In this document: positions 43,150 to 54,804 of the stretch, piece after piece
Layout: each line of letters opens with the position of its first letter
How positions within the stretch are numbered: the first letter of the stretch is position 1
NCBI GenBank assembly: GCA_944472135.2
Contig: OX235265.1
Coordinates: 45,543,459-45,607,458 of the forward strand
Source: Trichobilharzia regenti
Lineage: Eukaryota > Platyhelminthes > Trematoda > Strigeidida > Schistosomatidae
DNA length: 64,000 nt
Direction of reading: 5' to 3'
Translations under genes and position numbers: made by a program
The notes under the pieces: generated by a model
Seen by the model: only the letters and a program-made list of their open reading frames with translations
What the model was told of the DNA's origin: nothing
Database searches by the model: none

Positions 43150-43790
43150 TTTTGTATTTTCTTATCATATGTATTCATCGACTGAGCATAATTCCATTGC
43201 AATAATATTTTACTGATGATGTTTCGAGCACAATTTATTGCTGATAATCACATCAAGTTGTGATGCGAGCTGTCCGCTAGCCGAAATTGTAGACACCAAT
43301 TTACGTCAATGTTTACGTCGCCAATATTGGTCATGTGAAAAATAAGAACAAAGACTGACTCAACAACTAATCACAGCAGACTTCGCATAGGTGGATACAA
43401 TTTGCAGATAGATAATGTTAACTTCAATAAACGGCCACAAAGAGATGAAAGATTAACGTTCAGTGAGAAACCGCCAATCAGAAGACTGTGTTTGTTTGCT
43501 TAAAATAATCTATAATAATGTAAATGAAAATCTATAAATATGTGTTGATTTCCCAAATAAAGGATTTGTTTCCTGGCCCTTGTCTTCTGTTGTTACTCAT
43601 ACAACTTTACAACTTCGTTTATATGATTCCACTATTTCTCATATCTTGATTTAATTGGTAGTAATACTTTCCGTGGTTTCTAGTTTAAGTGATGAGTCAT
43701 TTTTGTATTGCACATGTTGGGTGCAGATTCTATGAACAAAGATTTAATAATCAACCTCCCTCTCTTTCCCTCTCTCTCTCTCTCTCTCTT
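43150..43790 (-). mobile_element. PLE-B fragment interrupted by LTR-like repeat
   Basis: The 3' terminus (GATGATGTTTCGAGCACAAT) is at 43208-43258; after the LTR-like unit the match resumes with TCATACAACTT and runs into the GIY-YIG region as in 26225-26370 (CATGTTGGGTGCAGATTCTA). Confidence 0.7.
43259..43599 (+). repeat. LTR-like repeat, copy 2, inside PLE-B
   Basis: TGTGATGCGAGCTG to TTGTTACTCA. It splits a PLE-B terminus cleanly: pre-insertion sequence can be read from the other PLE-B copies (CATCAAG joined to TTACTCATACAACT). No internal domain, so a solo LTR is the simplest reading. Confidence 0.6.
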
Positions 43791-43979
43791 CATCTACGAA
43801 AATCTAACAACTGAAATTAATCCAAAATTCTATAATCTGAATATCTCAACCTCCAACTCATTTATGATGGCTATTGGATGAATTTGCTTCAGCTTTAGGA
43901 GAGAAGTCGTCTCATTACTGCTGTCCATCATACATATACCCAAGTGAAGTGGATGCACATTGAAAGCATTTTTGGTGAA

Positions 43980-44200
43980 GGCAGTGCTGTATCACGCACA
44001 TATTGACGAGAGTTAGAATTCAGAGATCAGTGATTTCCAGCTTAGGTGGTTGGATTTTCAAAGTCCTCACTTTTGTAACTTGAAGGTCTTCACTTCAATC
44101 TCTGGTGACAGTATTAGTGGGTATGCACTACTGATATCTGCCCAGACAGAACGAAACAACTGTTAGTAATCTCTTTAAATAATGCTCGTTTGTGACGGAG
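43980..44200 (+). repeat. SINE2, very diverged copy
   Basis: AGTTAGAATTCAGAGATCAG, a decayed head, GGGTATGCACTACTGATATC, then AGAACGAAACAACTG follow SINE2 order. Confidence 0.45.
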
Positions 44201-44703
44201 ATGGATCACAGTTGTGAAAAGACTATTTTCTGGAATGTCTTTTTTGGCCTTTAATGCAGGAATCTGTCTAATTCTACCTGTCTGAGGTTCACTATTCTCC
44301 TAGTTTACAATCTATGAGAAATATATATACATATAGTGTTAATCTGAAATATACTCACCCGCTGCATATATTATATTATTTCACTTTGTTTTATCTTAGT
44401 CGACCAGAATTATCTTTACTTTCTAATTGATAAATTATTGTAATATATATATATATATATATCAGTTTAATTCTTTAAATTTTCAATTTCACCTTCCATT
44501 TAATTTTAACTCATTTTCGTTTATCGCTCTCGTTTTCAGTATATCTAGTCGCCACATATCAAACAAGTTTGGACAGTGTCTTAAGTAAATAAACCATTCA
44601 GTTGATAAAATTTGTTTATCTAAATGAACAAGGAATTAAACACTTCGACTTTGTATAAATTGTGTAATCATTTAAAGTCTTGAAAGTTACAACACCGACC
44701 AGT

Positions 44704-44744
<41 letters not shown>

Positions 44745-44859
44745 GCCCTAGTATAAGCATAACTATTATTACCTTTTTATACAATAACCTAAAATTGATA
44801 CTTAAAATACTAATTATTCCTTATTTGACTGAATTTTAGATATTTCCGTCGACTGATTG
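44201..44859. other. Spacer with AT microsatellites
   Basis: (AT)n at about 44444-44462 and 44708-44739; nothing else recognised. Confidence 0.6.
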
Positions 44860-45020
44860 GACCGAAGTGTTTGATCTCAGGTTGACATGTCGGCTTCTTG
44901 TGTAGGTGCTTCGACGATGTCTGGGAATGTAATTAGAATTTAAATGGTGAATGTTGACTAGCAGTAGAAATCAGGACAACGCGCATTTCGTCCCATTTGG
45001 GACTGGTCATCTGGATGTAC
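44860..45020 (-). repeat. Sm-alpha-like repeat with mutated hammerhead
   Basis: Minus strand, from 45018: TACATCCAGATGACCAG, GTCCC...GGGAC, GAAATGCGCG. The core C3 and G8 positions are both changed, so it should not cleave. It continues into the CAACCTGAGATCAAACACTT block also found at 48040-48240. Confidence 0.65.
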
Positions 45021-45054
45021 CTGCATTCCCCAGTATTAAAATTAAAAAAATTTT

Positions 45055-45935
45055 ATTTTTTAAGTCACACAGTGTTGTTATACAATAATATCAACTGATG
45101 ATGAAGTTTCAAGCACAAATTATTGCCACTCATAATCATATCAAGTCACTACTCACACAACCTTTTTCCTTCATTTATATACATGCGTGTGTGGAATTGA
45201 CTAGATATTTAAATAAAAATCAACATAGGATAATGTGCATTCAGAAATAATAATAATAATATGAGTGTTATTGATCAATTACAATTAGATGGGAAATAAG
45301 ACGAGTGTTTTTATAGTCAAAAGACCCGGTGGATCCAATTAAACAAAATAATATAATTTACAAAATACCCTGCGATGACTGGGAGGCAGGTCAACTATAT
45401 AGGTCAAACTAGTAGATCGCGGGTAATGAGATTGTCAGAACATAAGAATTTAGCTACGGTAAGAATGGTTGACTCAGAGAAGATAAGTAATTTTGAAAAA
45501 AGCTGAGCAATTGCACTACATGCATTAACACACAACCCCACAATAGGGTGGATGGGAGAGAGTTAAGATTCTAAGAAGTAATCTATGTAGGTGGAGAGAG
45601 AGATTGATTACTGAATCCTTGTTCATTGAGTCTACACCCAACACAACACATGCAACAGAAATGACTCAACGCGAATACCAGAAATATGGAAGATATTATT
45701 ACCGCCAGTCAGTCAAATCAGAGGGGGATAATAAATAATCTTACAATTCTATTTCAATTCAAGCATATCACAATATTCTAACAAGTTACTTATTTTGACT
45801 ATAAAACACTCGTCTTATTTCCCATCTGATTGTAATTGGTCAATGACAGTCGTATTATTATTATTTTTCTGAATGCACATTATACTATATTGATTTTTAT
45901 TCAAATATCTGGTCATGTATATATGTATATATATA
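45055..45935 (+). mobile_element. PLE-B copy 3, truncated with inverted 3' end
   Basis: 45055-45325 is the reverse complement of the PLE-B 3' end (compare 37280-37640). From about 45330 the plus-strand GIY-YIG part starts (VDPIKQNNIIYKIPCDD, then YIGQTSRSRVMRLSEHKN) and runs to the 3' UTR near 45935. The junction lies within the ORF, as in copy 2 and PLE-A. Confidence 0.8.
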
Positions 45936-46624
45936 TATATTAAGACCTTCACACAAATGGAAATGTAAAATTATAATATTTTCTGGTGTTCTTTTCGCTC
46001 AATTTTCAAACATCAAAATATGAATATCTGTTCCTCCTTAACTAATCTTAATTCCAGAACTTAATTTTTATTTAGATCAGACACATTACATGGAAATTAG
46101 TGCGCAACTGGTCTTCAGCATAGCCTTCGAGTTTTCAGTGTTTATCAGAATCTCCTAGTCAAGATTGTACTTTAAGTATAACTAACTGACTAACTGTAAG
46201 TGAAACCGTCAAACAGTGATACTGCTTATTGGATGAGGATATCTAGTGTAACATAGATCAGACCTCGACTACACTACTTTTAATAATAATAATGATAATA
46301 AATGAACCACCAAATTTTTCAAATATTCCAGAAAACTATTATCCTTTAATGCAGTTAGTCAGTTTTGGTATCATTAATTTCCTTCTAGTATTTATCAACT
46401 GTGCGTCGGTAGTACAATGGCAGAATTCTCGTCAAATCATGCACGTGGACCGGATTTCGACTGCCTACTGCCTAGTTTACTAAACAGTAATAAAACGGGA
46501 GGAATGGGGAGGTTTGATGTGAGGCCATCAGCACCACCGCATAAAAATCAGACAACACCACCGCTACCACATCTTCAAAAGAATCTTGTAGCTGTATGTT
46601 CTATTCAGAAAACAATCAATAAAA
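45936..46624. other. Spacer with possible SINE1 head
   Basis: At 46400-46470 GTGCGTCGGTAGTACAATGG resembles the SINE1 head seen at 50862; otherwise unassigned. Confidence 0.35.
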
Positions 46625-47062
46625 AAACAAATCAGGATTTCATCATGAGCTGACTTTGGTTAAAGAACCATTGGAAAACTAGCATTGGAGTACTGGACAG
46701 CTGTTTCTTCCTAGTTTGGGAGTCTTCATCAGTACGCACCCACTGCACTGAGGTTCAAACCCAGCACCTTCTGGTTACAAGGCGAGCCACTGGGACCTGA
46801 TACAATGGCCCATGAATTCCAACTTCTACCAATTCACGACATAGCGCAACAGCTAGCCAATGTCATCTGCGATGAGTATCTGTCCTCACACCCGACCTGC
46901 CGCACCCTACTGGTCACGACTTCTCACTAGAACCCCAAGTAACTACCTACCTGAATAGGGTAAGTCTCTGTCCAGTACTCCCAGGTTTTCCAATGGTTCT
47001 CTAACCAATGTCAGCTCATGATGAAATCCTGTAACCAATCCTGTAACCCTACAAACCAACAC
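46625..47062. repeat. SINE2 inverted pair
   Basis: A nearly full minus-strand SINE2 (46625-46968, hammerhead core AUGAAGA, stem II mutated) is followed at 46972-47062 by the plus-strand last 90 bp of another SINE2. The two 3' tails point outward, forming a potential hairpin as at 33745-34010. Confidence 0.7.
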
Positions 47063-48040
47063 TTGAAAAAACAAATCAATTGGAATTCTCATTTGGTTAT
47101 TTTGTTTTCTACAGTCCTGTTATAAGGATTATTATTTACATTTTTAGGGAAAAAATCGTTACCTCTGACTCCAAAATTAGTGATGAATAAATAAGTAGGT
47201 TTATTTACCAAATTCACACTGTACAAACATCAAAGAGGAGTATTTATCTTCATCGCTTTTCGTTTCTTTATATTTGGTCGGATACACCGGAGAACCTGTC
47301 ATCTGATAAGGGTATTTTGTTTTCCTTTTTTGTTCTTTGTCCCTTACTTGTAATTACTCATTTTCTCATCAAAGCTTTATACGTTATTGGTACACGCTTT
47401 ATTTAATTTATCGAAATAACAACAGTGACACTCAAAAGAACCATATATACAGCATATCGGATTCTCGTATAAAATTTGTCCCATTCGAAATATGACATGC
47501 GAAATAATATTCCTATCGAGTGCTTTTTATTTTCCTCCTACTTTGTTGAAAGAAAAAGAACAATTTATCATCCTACAGTAGTCTGACTAATTCATATTTT
47601 TTTGAGGGGGACAGGGGGTTTAGAGAAATCAGTATGCCTTATCTGATAAAGTTTACTCGTATGTATTTATTTATAGACAGTTGAGGTGTAAACAAATTTG
47701 AAAAGCCAAGAGAGTGTCTGATTGTAAAATGACGCATAGTGAATTATTTGATATTGATTTATTGATCACAGGAAATATGAATGATCACTTCTTAGCAAGA
47801 ATAAACTATGCTATCGTTCAGACTCATCTATATATTTCATGTGGCACATGAACAGTACTAGTTGTCTAAGCAATATGGTGTTTCATTAACTTCTTACAGA
47901 CGTCAAGACCTGAGCTTGTAGAAGAAGTAGAGTTGACAAATTTCATGAATCACTATTCAAAGGTTGTTTTCATCACAGAGAATCGGTCAGTGTTTTATAC
48001 AATTAAAATTTGGAGAAAAATGACTAGTTTATGAACTTCT
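47063..48040. other. Unassigned intergenic sequence
   Basis: AT-rich; no gene, repeat family or RNA gene recognised in nearly 1 kb. Confidence 0.4.
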
Positions 48041-48044
48041 TGAA

Positions 48045-48240
48045 TAGACCGAAGTGTTCGGTCTCAGGTTGACATATCGGCTTCTTGTGCAAATGCTTCG
48101 ACGATGTCTGGGCATGTAATTATAAGTTAATTAGTGGATGGTGAAGCACCAAAGCATCTGCACACGAAGCCGACATGCCAACCTGAGACCGAGCACTTCG
48201 GTCCAGTCAATCGACGGTAAAATCTAAAAACAAAATTCAA
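48045..48240. repeat. Sm-alpha internal inverted repeat
   Basis: ACCGAAGTGTTCGGTCTCAG (48049-48068) and its surroundings to about 48098 are reverse complementary to 48150-48214. The same unit occurs once at 44865-44930. The pair flanks the start of the Sm-alpha-like copy at 48255. Confidence 0.65.
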
Positions 48241-48254
48241 TTAAATAATTAATA

Positions 48255-48475
48255 TGAACTGTTACACAAGAGGTGGCTCTTGTGGCCCAAGTGGTCTAGT
48301 GGATGAGGCTTTGGCGTTTGAAACTATGGGCACTAGGTTTGAGGTTCGGTGGTAACATCATCACCCACTGGGGAGTGCAGGTACATCCACTGGCTGACGA
48401 GTCCGAAATAGGACGAAATTCGCGTTGTCCTGAACTCCACTGCTAGTCACCATCCACCAATTTACTTCTTGAACA
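48255..48475 (+). repeat. Sm-alpha-like SINE, near full length
   Basis: The pol III-like box A sits in TGGCCCAAGTGGTCTAGTGG, box B in GGTTTGAGGTTC, followed by the CATCACCCACTGGGGAGTG block and the hammerhead (48380-48440). This is the known architecture of schistosome Sm-alpha repeats: tRNA-like pol III promoter then ribozyme. Confidence 0.75.
48380..48440 (+). ncRNA. Hammerhead ribozyme, Sm-alpha type, weak stem I
   Basis: CUGACGA at 48394-48400, stem II GUCC/GGAC with loop GAAAUA, GAAA at 48415-48418, then UUCGCGUUGUC and CUGAAC. The core is complete, but the stem I arms (CACUGG versus CUGAAC) allow only about three pairs, two of them G-U. Confidence 0.65.
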
Positions 48476-48869
48476 GATCCCTCAATATTATCTGAGATTC
48501 GAACTCCATATTATATGTTAGTGGTATAATTCCTAGTCAACAGCATGACTTGCGGGAACTTCTGGTACGTTTACTAGACGAAGCCCAAAAAGATGAAAAT
48601 GAATACCTGAGATTCTTCTGCTAGTCATTAGCAAAAACGCGTAATCAGTAAGCCCTATGAAACGACGGAAAATATTATTTTCTGGTTCGGTGACTTATCG
48701 TAGCAGGTAATGTCGACCGAATGGATACATAACTTTAGAACTTCATCTGCAAATTGAGTGGAAAACCAGAGACCTTTGGAAAGCTGTGTCTTGCAATTTT
48801 GGTATTCCTTAGTATTGCACACCTGCTACTCTATCAATGATCGGACTGAGAAATTTCAGATTAATCCTT
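48476..48869. other. Unassigned intergenic sequence
   Basis: No gene or repeat recognised. Confidence 0.4.
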
Positions 48870-49285
48870 CATCCCAAATGGTAGCGGATAGCGAAATGAC
48901 AGAAGTTAGGATTCTCGGGTCATTGAATTCCTGTCCAAGAGGCTGAATAGTCAACGCACTTGGCTTCATAACCTGATGGTTGTGGATGCCTAACTCTTGG
49001 TGCACTGGCAGTTGGGCGGTCTGCGGTTCGACTCCCGATCAACACACTCTCCATCTTCAGTTAGCTGATTGCAGGCCTGTAAAAGAGGGAAAACTCGGCT
49101 TGAGGCTAGAAAATTCACTCTTTAAAAATCAAACAACACTTCTAGTGAAACTTCAGAGTTGTAGTTTGCAGTCTTATTTTCCCCTCAGAAAGCTGAGGAA
49201 TAAGAAAAAAGTAGGGTGTTACCTTAAATGATTTATTATATACAGTATTATCACTGTTAAAATTTTGATTTTGCTTGGCACTTAG
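48870..49285 (+). repeat. SINE3 copy with SINE2-like leader
   Basis: The leader GACAGAAGTTAGGATTCTCG / GGTCATTGAATTC parallels the SINE2 leader, then the SINE3 body follows (GCTGAATAGTCAACGC, CACTGGCAGTTG, box-B-like GGTTCGACTCC, AAATCAAACAACACTTCTA, AGAAAGCTGAGGAAT). It suggests that SINE2 and SINE3 share a 5' module. Confidence 0.7.
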
Positions 49286-49424
49286 GTGAATAGGAATTCT
49301 TCTTTTGAGTATCTAAACATTTTCTTTCTAAAGAATAACCATTTCTTCATTAATAGGTGGCTCTTTGACGAAAGTGTTTGTTTCTACTAGATTTTTTTCA
49401 TCCAACTTAGAAATCTGGTGTAGT

Positions 49425-49870
49425 ACTTCTTCTTCCGCATAGTAGCACTATACGGATCAGAGACTTGGCGCGTCATAAAGAGCATCTCAAACAAACTATA
49501 GACCTTTATTAACAGCTCTCTTCGCTCAATACTCAAGGTGAGGTGACCAGAAAGGATCAGTAACAGGGATCTCTGGGAGCAAACCAACCAGGAACCAGTT
49601 GTGCAACAAATATGCAAGCGGAAATGGAGATGTATTGGCCATACTCTGAAGAAACAACCAAGTGACATCACAAGACAGGCCCATAAGTGGAACCCGAAAG
49701 GGCGAGTTGGTCGTCAGTGACGGGGTGACTTTGAGGAGGTGATGTGAAGAGGAGATGAAAGCATGTGGGCAGACGTGGAGCCAAGTGAAAACGTTGGCAG
49801 AGAACCGAACGCAATGGAGACGTATGGCTGAAGCCCTATGTTCCTCTAGGAATTAAAGGAAATAATAGTA
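49425..49870 (+). mobile_element. RTE-B 3' end fragment
   Basis: ACTATACGGATCAGAGACTTGG (YGSETW), SLRSILK-type and KWNPKGRVGRQ-type remnants, then GCTGAAGCCCTATGTTCCTC / TAGGAATTAAAGGAAATAATAGT, the intact RTE-B 3' end with its short AT-rich tail. Confidence 0.8.
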
Positions 49871-50855
49871 ATACTTTTTCTTATAACGTTTTTGGACAAT
49901 AATGACTGGTTTAAATTGACTTGATAAAAGAGGCGACTTAGCTTTCTCTTTTAGTAAAATCAAATGTTTAAAACGTCTCTAGAACCTGTGTCATATTTCA
50001 TTTTTATGCATAAGGAAATTGTGAAAAATGAGTAGCTATAAAGTGTTTCTCCCTTCTCATTCCTTCCTACAGATCCCTTCTGTAATAAGGATACACCAAT
50101 TCGACCCTCTGTTAATATGAGATTACTCATTGTGATCTTACAGACTTCCTAAAATGGAAGGTAAACACTGAGTAGAAGAAAAAATTTGATAAGATATTCC
50201 TGTTTTAGGAGATTTAAGGTAACAATAAACAATACTACAATTGCTTACTACTTAAAAACTGGTGTCCACCAAAGAATCTTTAAAACCAAATAAAATAAAA
50301 CAGTTATACTATCCCAGCCCGGATACCTTCGGCTATATTGACGAACACCTTAGAATGAAGAACCCTAGAAGTTTTTCTCGAAAACTCATAAATGAAGGTA
50401 TTTGAAAAGTTTGATACACGGATGTATACTTATTGATGTTAGTAGTTGCTAGTGGTTAGCAAATGCAGTTGACGTGATTTTGGTGCTTATTTGGCTCTTG
50501 TTCAGAGAGTTTATATGAGAATTGTTGTTTGATATTGTTCCTAAGCATTGACGTATTGTTTGTGAAGCGGGATGCTTAAATATTAAGTTCATACATTTAT
50601 TATTTAGTATACCGAATATGCTTCACGTACATTTCAACGACTGGCTTTCGAAAAAATTCTTTGCAGCTTGTTGGCAACCTGTACTTGGTTGTAAATTCTC
50701 CGATCAGCTGTTGTGCAGTACTTATTTCTGTTGCAGCAAAACTAAGAATTCGGTTGATATAGAATTTATGCATTTGCAGTTTCATTTGGTGTTTTGATTA
50801 CTAAAAGTCAATGGAACCCATAGATATAAGCAGAAATTACTGTTCACATTCAGCC
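49871..50855. other. Unassigned intergenic sequence
   Basis: No gene or repeat family recognised; the minus ORF at 50600-50785 has no known domain. Confidence 0.4.
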
Positions 50856-50859
50856 AGAA

Positions 50860-51105
50860 GTGCGTCGGTAGCCCAGCGGTAGAATGCTCGCCACCTATAC
50901 GGCATGTGGCCCGAGGTTTGATCCTCGGCCGACGTACTCCTATTCCTCACTACGCCAATAATAAGACTGGTAAAGGGGAAACGTTGAAAATGAGGCTAGC
51001 AACCTCATCCCATAAAATAAACACCAGTGCTACTGAAACTTCAAGGCTGAAGCTTGAAGCCTTATTTTCCATTGAAAGCCTAAAGGAATTAAAAAAGGTG
51101 GTAGC
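50860..51105 (+). repeat. SINE1, best copy
   Basis: tRNA-like head: GTGCGTCGGTAGCCCAGCGG / TAGAATGCTCG with box A, and box B-like AGGTTTGATCCTCGG at 50915-50929. Then the body (GGGGAAACGTTGAAAATGAG, GCTAGCAACCTCATCC, AACACCAGTGCTACTGAAAC) and a short tail. No hammerhead block is present in this family. Confidence 0.75.
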
Positions 51106-51154
51106 GGTATGACGTCACCAGAAATTACCAATGATCGACCATAAGACTCCAAAT

Positions 51155-51256
51155 TAGATAGGTTTATTTTAAATATTACACAGTGATGTAGTATTAACAA
51201 CTGGATGACAAGGTTTTGAGCATAAATTACTGCTCATAATCATATCAATTTTAGTC
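51155..51256 (-). mobile_element. PLE-B terminus fragment
   Basis: TAAATTACTGCTCATAATCA with TTTTGAGCA and ACAACTGGATGAC corresponds to the PLE-B terminus, degraded. PLE-B sequence resumes at 51835-51995 (CAACCTCTCCCTCCACCT-type block), so the LTR-bearing segment between inserted into it. Confidence 0.55.
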
Positions 51257-51392
51257 ACACTGTGGCAATCAAAGAGAAACGAGTGAACATCAGTGAGCGC
51301 CGAGAATCCAGACAACAAGACAAATGAACAAAGCCCCTAGAACCAAGAAGATCGAACCAACTTCAGTCGGAAGTTTTTGACGGGGGGACGAG
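51257..51392 (+). mobile_element. LTR-element internal 3' end with polypurine tract
   Basis: The sequence just before the LTR-like unit ends GACGGGGGGACGAG (51379-51392), a purine-only tract but for one C and one T-free break, as expected of the polypurine tract before a 3' LTR. It contains no recognisable coding motif. Confidence 0.4.
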
Positions 51393-51729
51393 TGTGGTGA
51401 GAACAGGCTAGCCGAAAATGGTGGACAGCATTTTACGTCAATGCGTATGTCGCTAATATTGGTCGTGAGAAATTATGAACACGACTGATTCAACAACCAA
51501 TCACAGCAGACTTGGCGTAGGCGGATACAGTTAACATATAGATGACCTGACATTCAAGAAACGGTCACAAAGAGATGCAAGGTCAACTTTCTGTGAGAAA
51601 CGACCAATCAGAAGACTGTGTTTGTTTGCTTGAATAAGCTATAATAATATGCATGAAAATATATAAATACGTATTGATTTCGTAAATGAACGATCTGTTG
51701 CCTGGCCCTTGTCTTCTGTTGTTACAACA
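51393..51729 (+). repeat. LTR-like repeat, copy 3 (probable 3' LTR)
   Basis: TGTGGTGAGAACAGG to GTTGTTACAACA, with TG...CA ends. Internal marks are CCAATCACAGCAGACTTGGC, ATATAAATACG and TCTGTTGCCTGGCCCTTGTC. The polypurine-like tract in front makes this copy the best evidence for an LTR. Confidence 0.55.
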
Positions 51730-51999
51730 CCACTTCACAATATTCTTCTTTGATATCTAAATATTTTTCTCTATTTTTCTCTTTCCTTCTTCTTCGTAGT
51801 GTTTGTTGCCCCTTTCCACATCCCCAGTATTGGTGTTGTGTCATTTCGATTGTACATGTGCGGCTTTGCATAGATAAACAAAGCTTCAGTGATTAACCTC
51901 TCCCTCCACCTATAATACTTTTTAGTACTCTCACCATGTTACACCCTATTTTGTGATTGCATACAAGTGAATGCAGTGCAATGGTTGAGCATAAGACTC

Positions 52000-52540
52000 C
52001 AAATCACTGGCAGAATAATAAGATATTCTCTTCGTAACATGATTCTCCTGTGTGTGATCTTTCACAGACTGTTAGACCAACACTCATATAAAGTGAGCAG
52101 AAGGTGGAAAATTGACAATTTCGCAATTATCGTATCTTGATATTTTGTGACAAAAGCTTAATATAATTTGTCCGGATCAACTATTTGCGATTCCTTAGAA
52201 TATATTTTGAAACAAGATAGCCAAACAATTGGTGAAAATCTCAGTGTTAAATTGAAGAAATATACCAACCAGTTTTCAATAGTGTAAAAATTAATTTTAT
52301 ACAAACAAATGTGGACTAATCTATGTGTATTCATTTCAATGACAGACTGGAATTGAAGAGATAAAATCTCATGAATTTGTTTTTTTTTAATTGGCTTCAT
52401 TGTCAAAAGACAAACAAACAATCAAGTTGAGCACCCACTTTACTAGACTTTCTCTAGATTTTACTTTTATGTGAATATAATGATATCAGAAGATGCTGTG
52501 CTGTGCTACTCCTGCAAACTGCTGGTAAGTAGTATGATAT
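52000..52540. other. Unassigned intergenic sequence
   Basis: No gene or repeat recognised. Confidence 0.4.
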
Positions 52541-52869
52541 ACAATGCAACGACAGAAGGCAAGGGTCAGGCAACAGATCGTTTGTTTACTGAGAAAATCA
52601 ACGGATATTTATAGATTTTTATGTACATTATTATTCATTATTGTCAGCAGAGAAGCAACGTCTTCTGAATGGTTGTTTTATCTCTAAAAGTTTGTTTGTC
52701 ATCTCTTTGTGGTCGTTTCTTTGAAGGGCAGACATAAATCTCCTGATCGTATCCACCCACGCAAAGTCTGCTGTTAGTGGTTGTTCTTTTCTCATGACCA
52801 GCATTTGAGACGTAAACATTAACGTAAATTGGTGTCTACAGTTTCGGCTAGCAGACAGCTCTCATCACA
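52541..52869 (-). repeat. LTR-like repeat, copy 4
   Basis: Minus strand from TGTGATGAGAGCTGTC (52869) to CCTTCTGTCGTTGCATTGT (about 52541). No polypurine tract on its upstream side; read as a solo LTR. Confidence 0.5.
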
Positions 52870-53824
52870 ATTTCAGTTCCGTGAACTCTTTGTCGATTCC
52901 GCTACAATTAATACAAGGATCTCTTTAAAGCAGTGCAACACAATATAGTCACATCAAGGTTAAGTGTTAATTAGTCGTATTTTCCTGTCGAATAGTTATG
53001 TACACATACATTTATTCTGAGCTTATGAGATGATTTCTAGATGGATATGGGTGTTAGGCAGAAGTGATTTCTAATTTTTTTCAATGAACTCAACTCAGTG
53101 TACACCTACATCTAGGCAATATTTTATGGATTAAATGAATCAAGCAATTCCTTTTTGCTTAGCTGACTGACGTTATTATTAAGTAGGCGATAAAGGGAAT
53201 CAAAACGAAAGAAATTTATTTGCAGTAGAAGCCTAAGAAGTGATATTTTGTGTGTTTAAATCACACTCCTGTGACACATGTTTCTCTTTCAACCTGATAA
53301 TCATGTGTGTTAACAGTAAGAGTGTGAGAAGCATGAAAGGAATTAATGATTCATTAAAAAATAAAAAACAGAACAAAAAACAAAAAAATGTAACTTTAGA
53401 GGAGAATAATTATTTTAATAGACAGTTGTATAACTGACAGTTTGCATAACAAACAATGTTTAATGTTAAAAAGATAACGAACAGTTCTGTCAACTAGCCG
53501 TTTACTTGTAATAATCATAGAAGCGTAACACGCAATGAGTAGAGACAGAAGAAAGCAACCATCTTTCTCACAAAGTTATATTAATTTTACTGTTGGAAAA
53601 ATTCCATAGAACCGAATACTTATTATAAACAATTTGTAATATTTTTTCTTTTCATATAGTGATGAGTTTCAATTTCATATAAATTTATCTGCAAGTTTCA
53701 TTTTTAGCGCTCTTCTCAGTGTTTAAATCATCAGTATATATCGCAGTCTACCTAACAAGTCAGCAATGACTTTTCAGAACTTATCCAACTAACTGATACT
53801 ACTTTTCTGAATATCGAAAGGATT
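52870..53824. other. Unassigned intergenic sequence
   Basis: AT-rich; the Lys-rich ORF at 53240-53437 reflects A-rich sequence and has no domain. Confidence 0.4.
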
Positions 53825-54690
53825 ATTTTACAATCTGTTGTCATCTGAAGTGGTGACAATTAGTGGTCTCTATCAGGGATGCCCATTATCCTCATTTCTG
53901 TTCAATTTCATCATAGATGTACTGATGGACTTAACCCTAACTCACTTCAGAGACACAGGGATTGGTCTGCCACCAGGGGATAATCTCGTTGACTTAAAAT
54001 ATGCAGACGATATAGTCCTTCTAAGCGAGGACGCTGACAAAATGCAGAGTCTTTTGAACACCTTGAGCTACAGTCTACGAATGTTTGGCATACCAATCGC
54101 TCCCACCAAATGCAAGTTGATGTTACTCCTAGTTTAGAAATAGGAAGTGAAGTGGTAGAGCACGTTGACCGCTTCACTTATTTGGGAAGTACCATCAGCC
54201 AACGCCAACGGGTTGATCTCTGACGAAATCTCAGTACGGATACAGAGGGCTAGTTTCGCATATGCCAGTTTACGCCGTCTCTGGTGTAGACGTGATATCC
54301 GGCTGGCTATCGACTAAAGGGCTTATGTGCCGCTCAGCAGTCCTCTCCGTCCTCTTTTATGGCCAGCGGTGAGACATGGTCATTGAGAGTGGAAGACATG
54401 AAAGGCAGGCTAGCTGTCTTTGACCCAGGTGAATGAGTTCTGTCTCCCGTGTGAAGTGGTATAATAAGGTGAGCAATATTGAGGTTAGGCGTCGAGTTCT
54501 AGGTAAGTGGGAGGGGAAATCATTCGGCGAGACTGTGAAGCTACACCGATTGAGATGGTTAGGATATGTGTTACGTATGCCTAGTCATCGCCTTCTTCAA
54601 CCGACAGGCAATGTTAGCTAGATAGGATCATGTTGGAAAAGAGAGAGCTAGCGGCGGTCAAACCAAAACATGGCCTCACCAGTCAATGAA
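53825..54690 (+). mobile_element. RTE-C LINE RT/C-terminal fragment
   Basis: RT motif B as LYQGCPLSSFLFNFIIDVLMD (first 20 residues cited in part), motif C DLKYADDIVLLSEDADKMQS, then PTKCKLMLL, frameshifted RIQRASFAYASLRRLWCRRD, YGQR-type block and KLHRLRWLGYVLRMPSHRL. The first 99 codons (53838-54137) are open. The 3' end merges with a SINE1-like tail (AACTTCAAGCCACTACCTTG). Confidence 0.8.
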
Positions 54691-54760
54691 ATCCACAACA
54701 CTGCTACGGAAACTTCAAGCCACTACCTTGAAGCTCTATGTTCCACTGGGAACGTGAAGG

Positions 54761-54763
<3 letters not shown>

Positions 54764-54800
<37 letters not shown>
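54764..54800. repeat. (AT)n microsatellite
   Basis: Alternating AT run directly 3' of the RTE-C/SINE1 tail, a typical place for a microsatellite grown from an element tail. Confidence 0.95.

Positions 54801-54804
<4 letters not shown>

Noticed and set aside
53240..53437. Lys-rich small protein
   Set aside because: Created by A-rich low-complexity sequence; no support for a gene.
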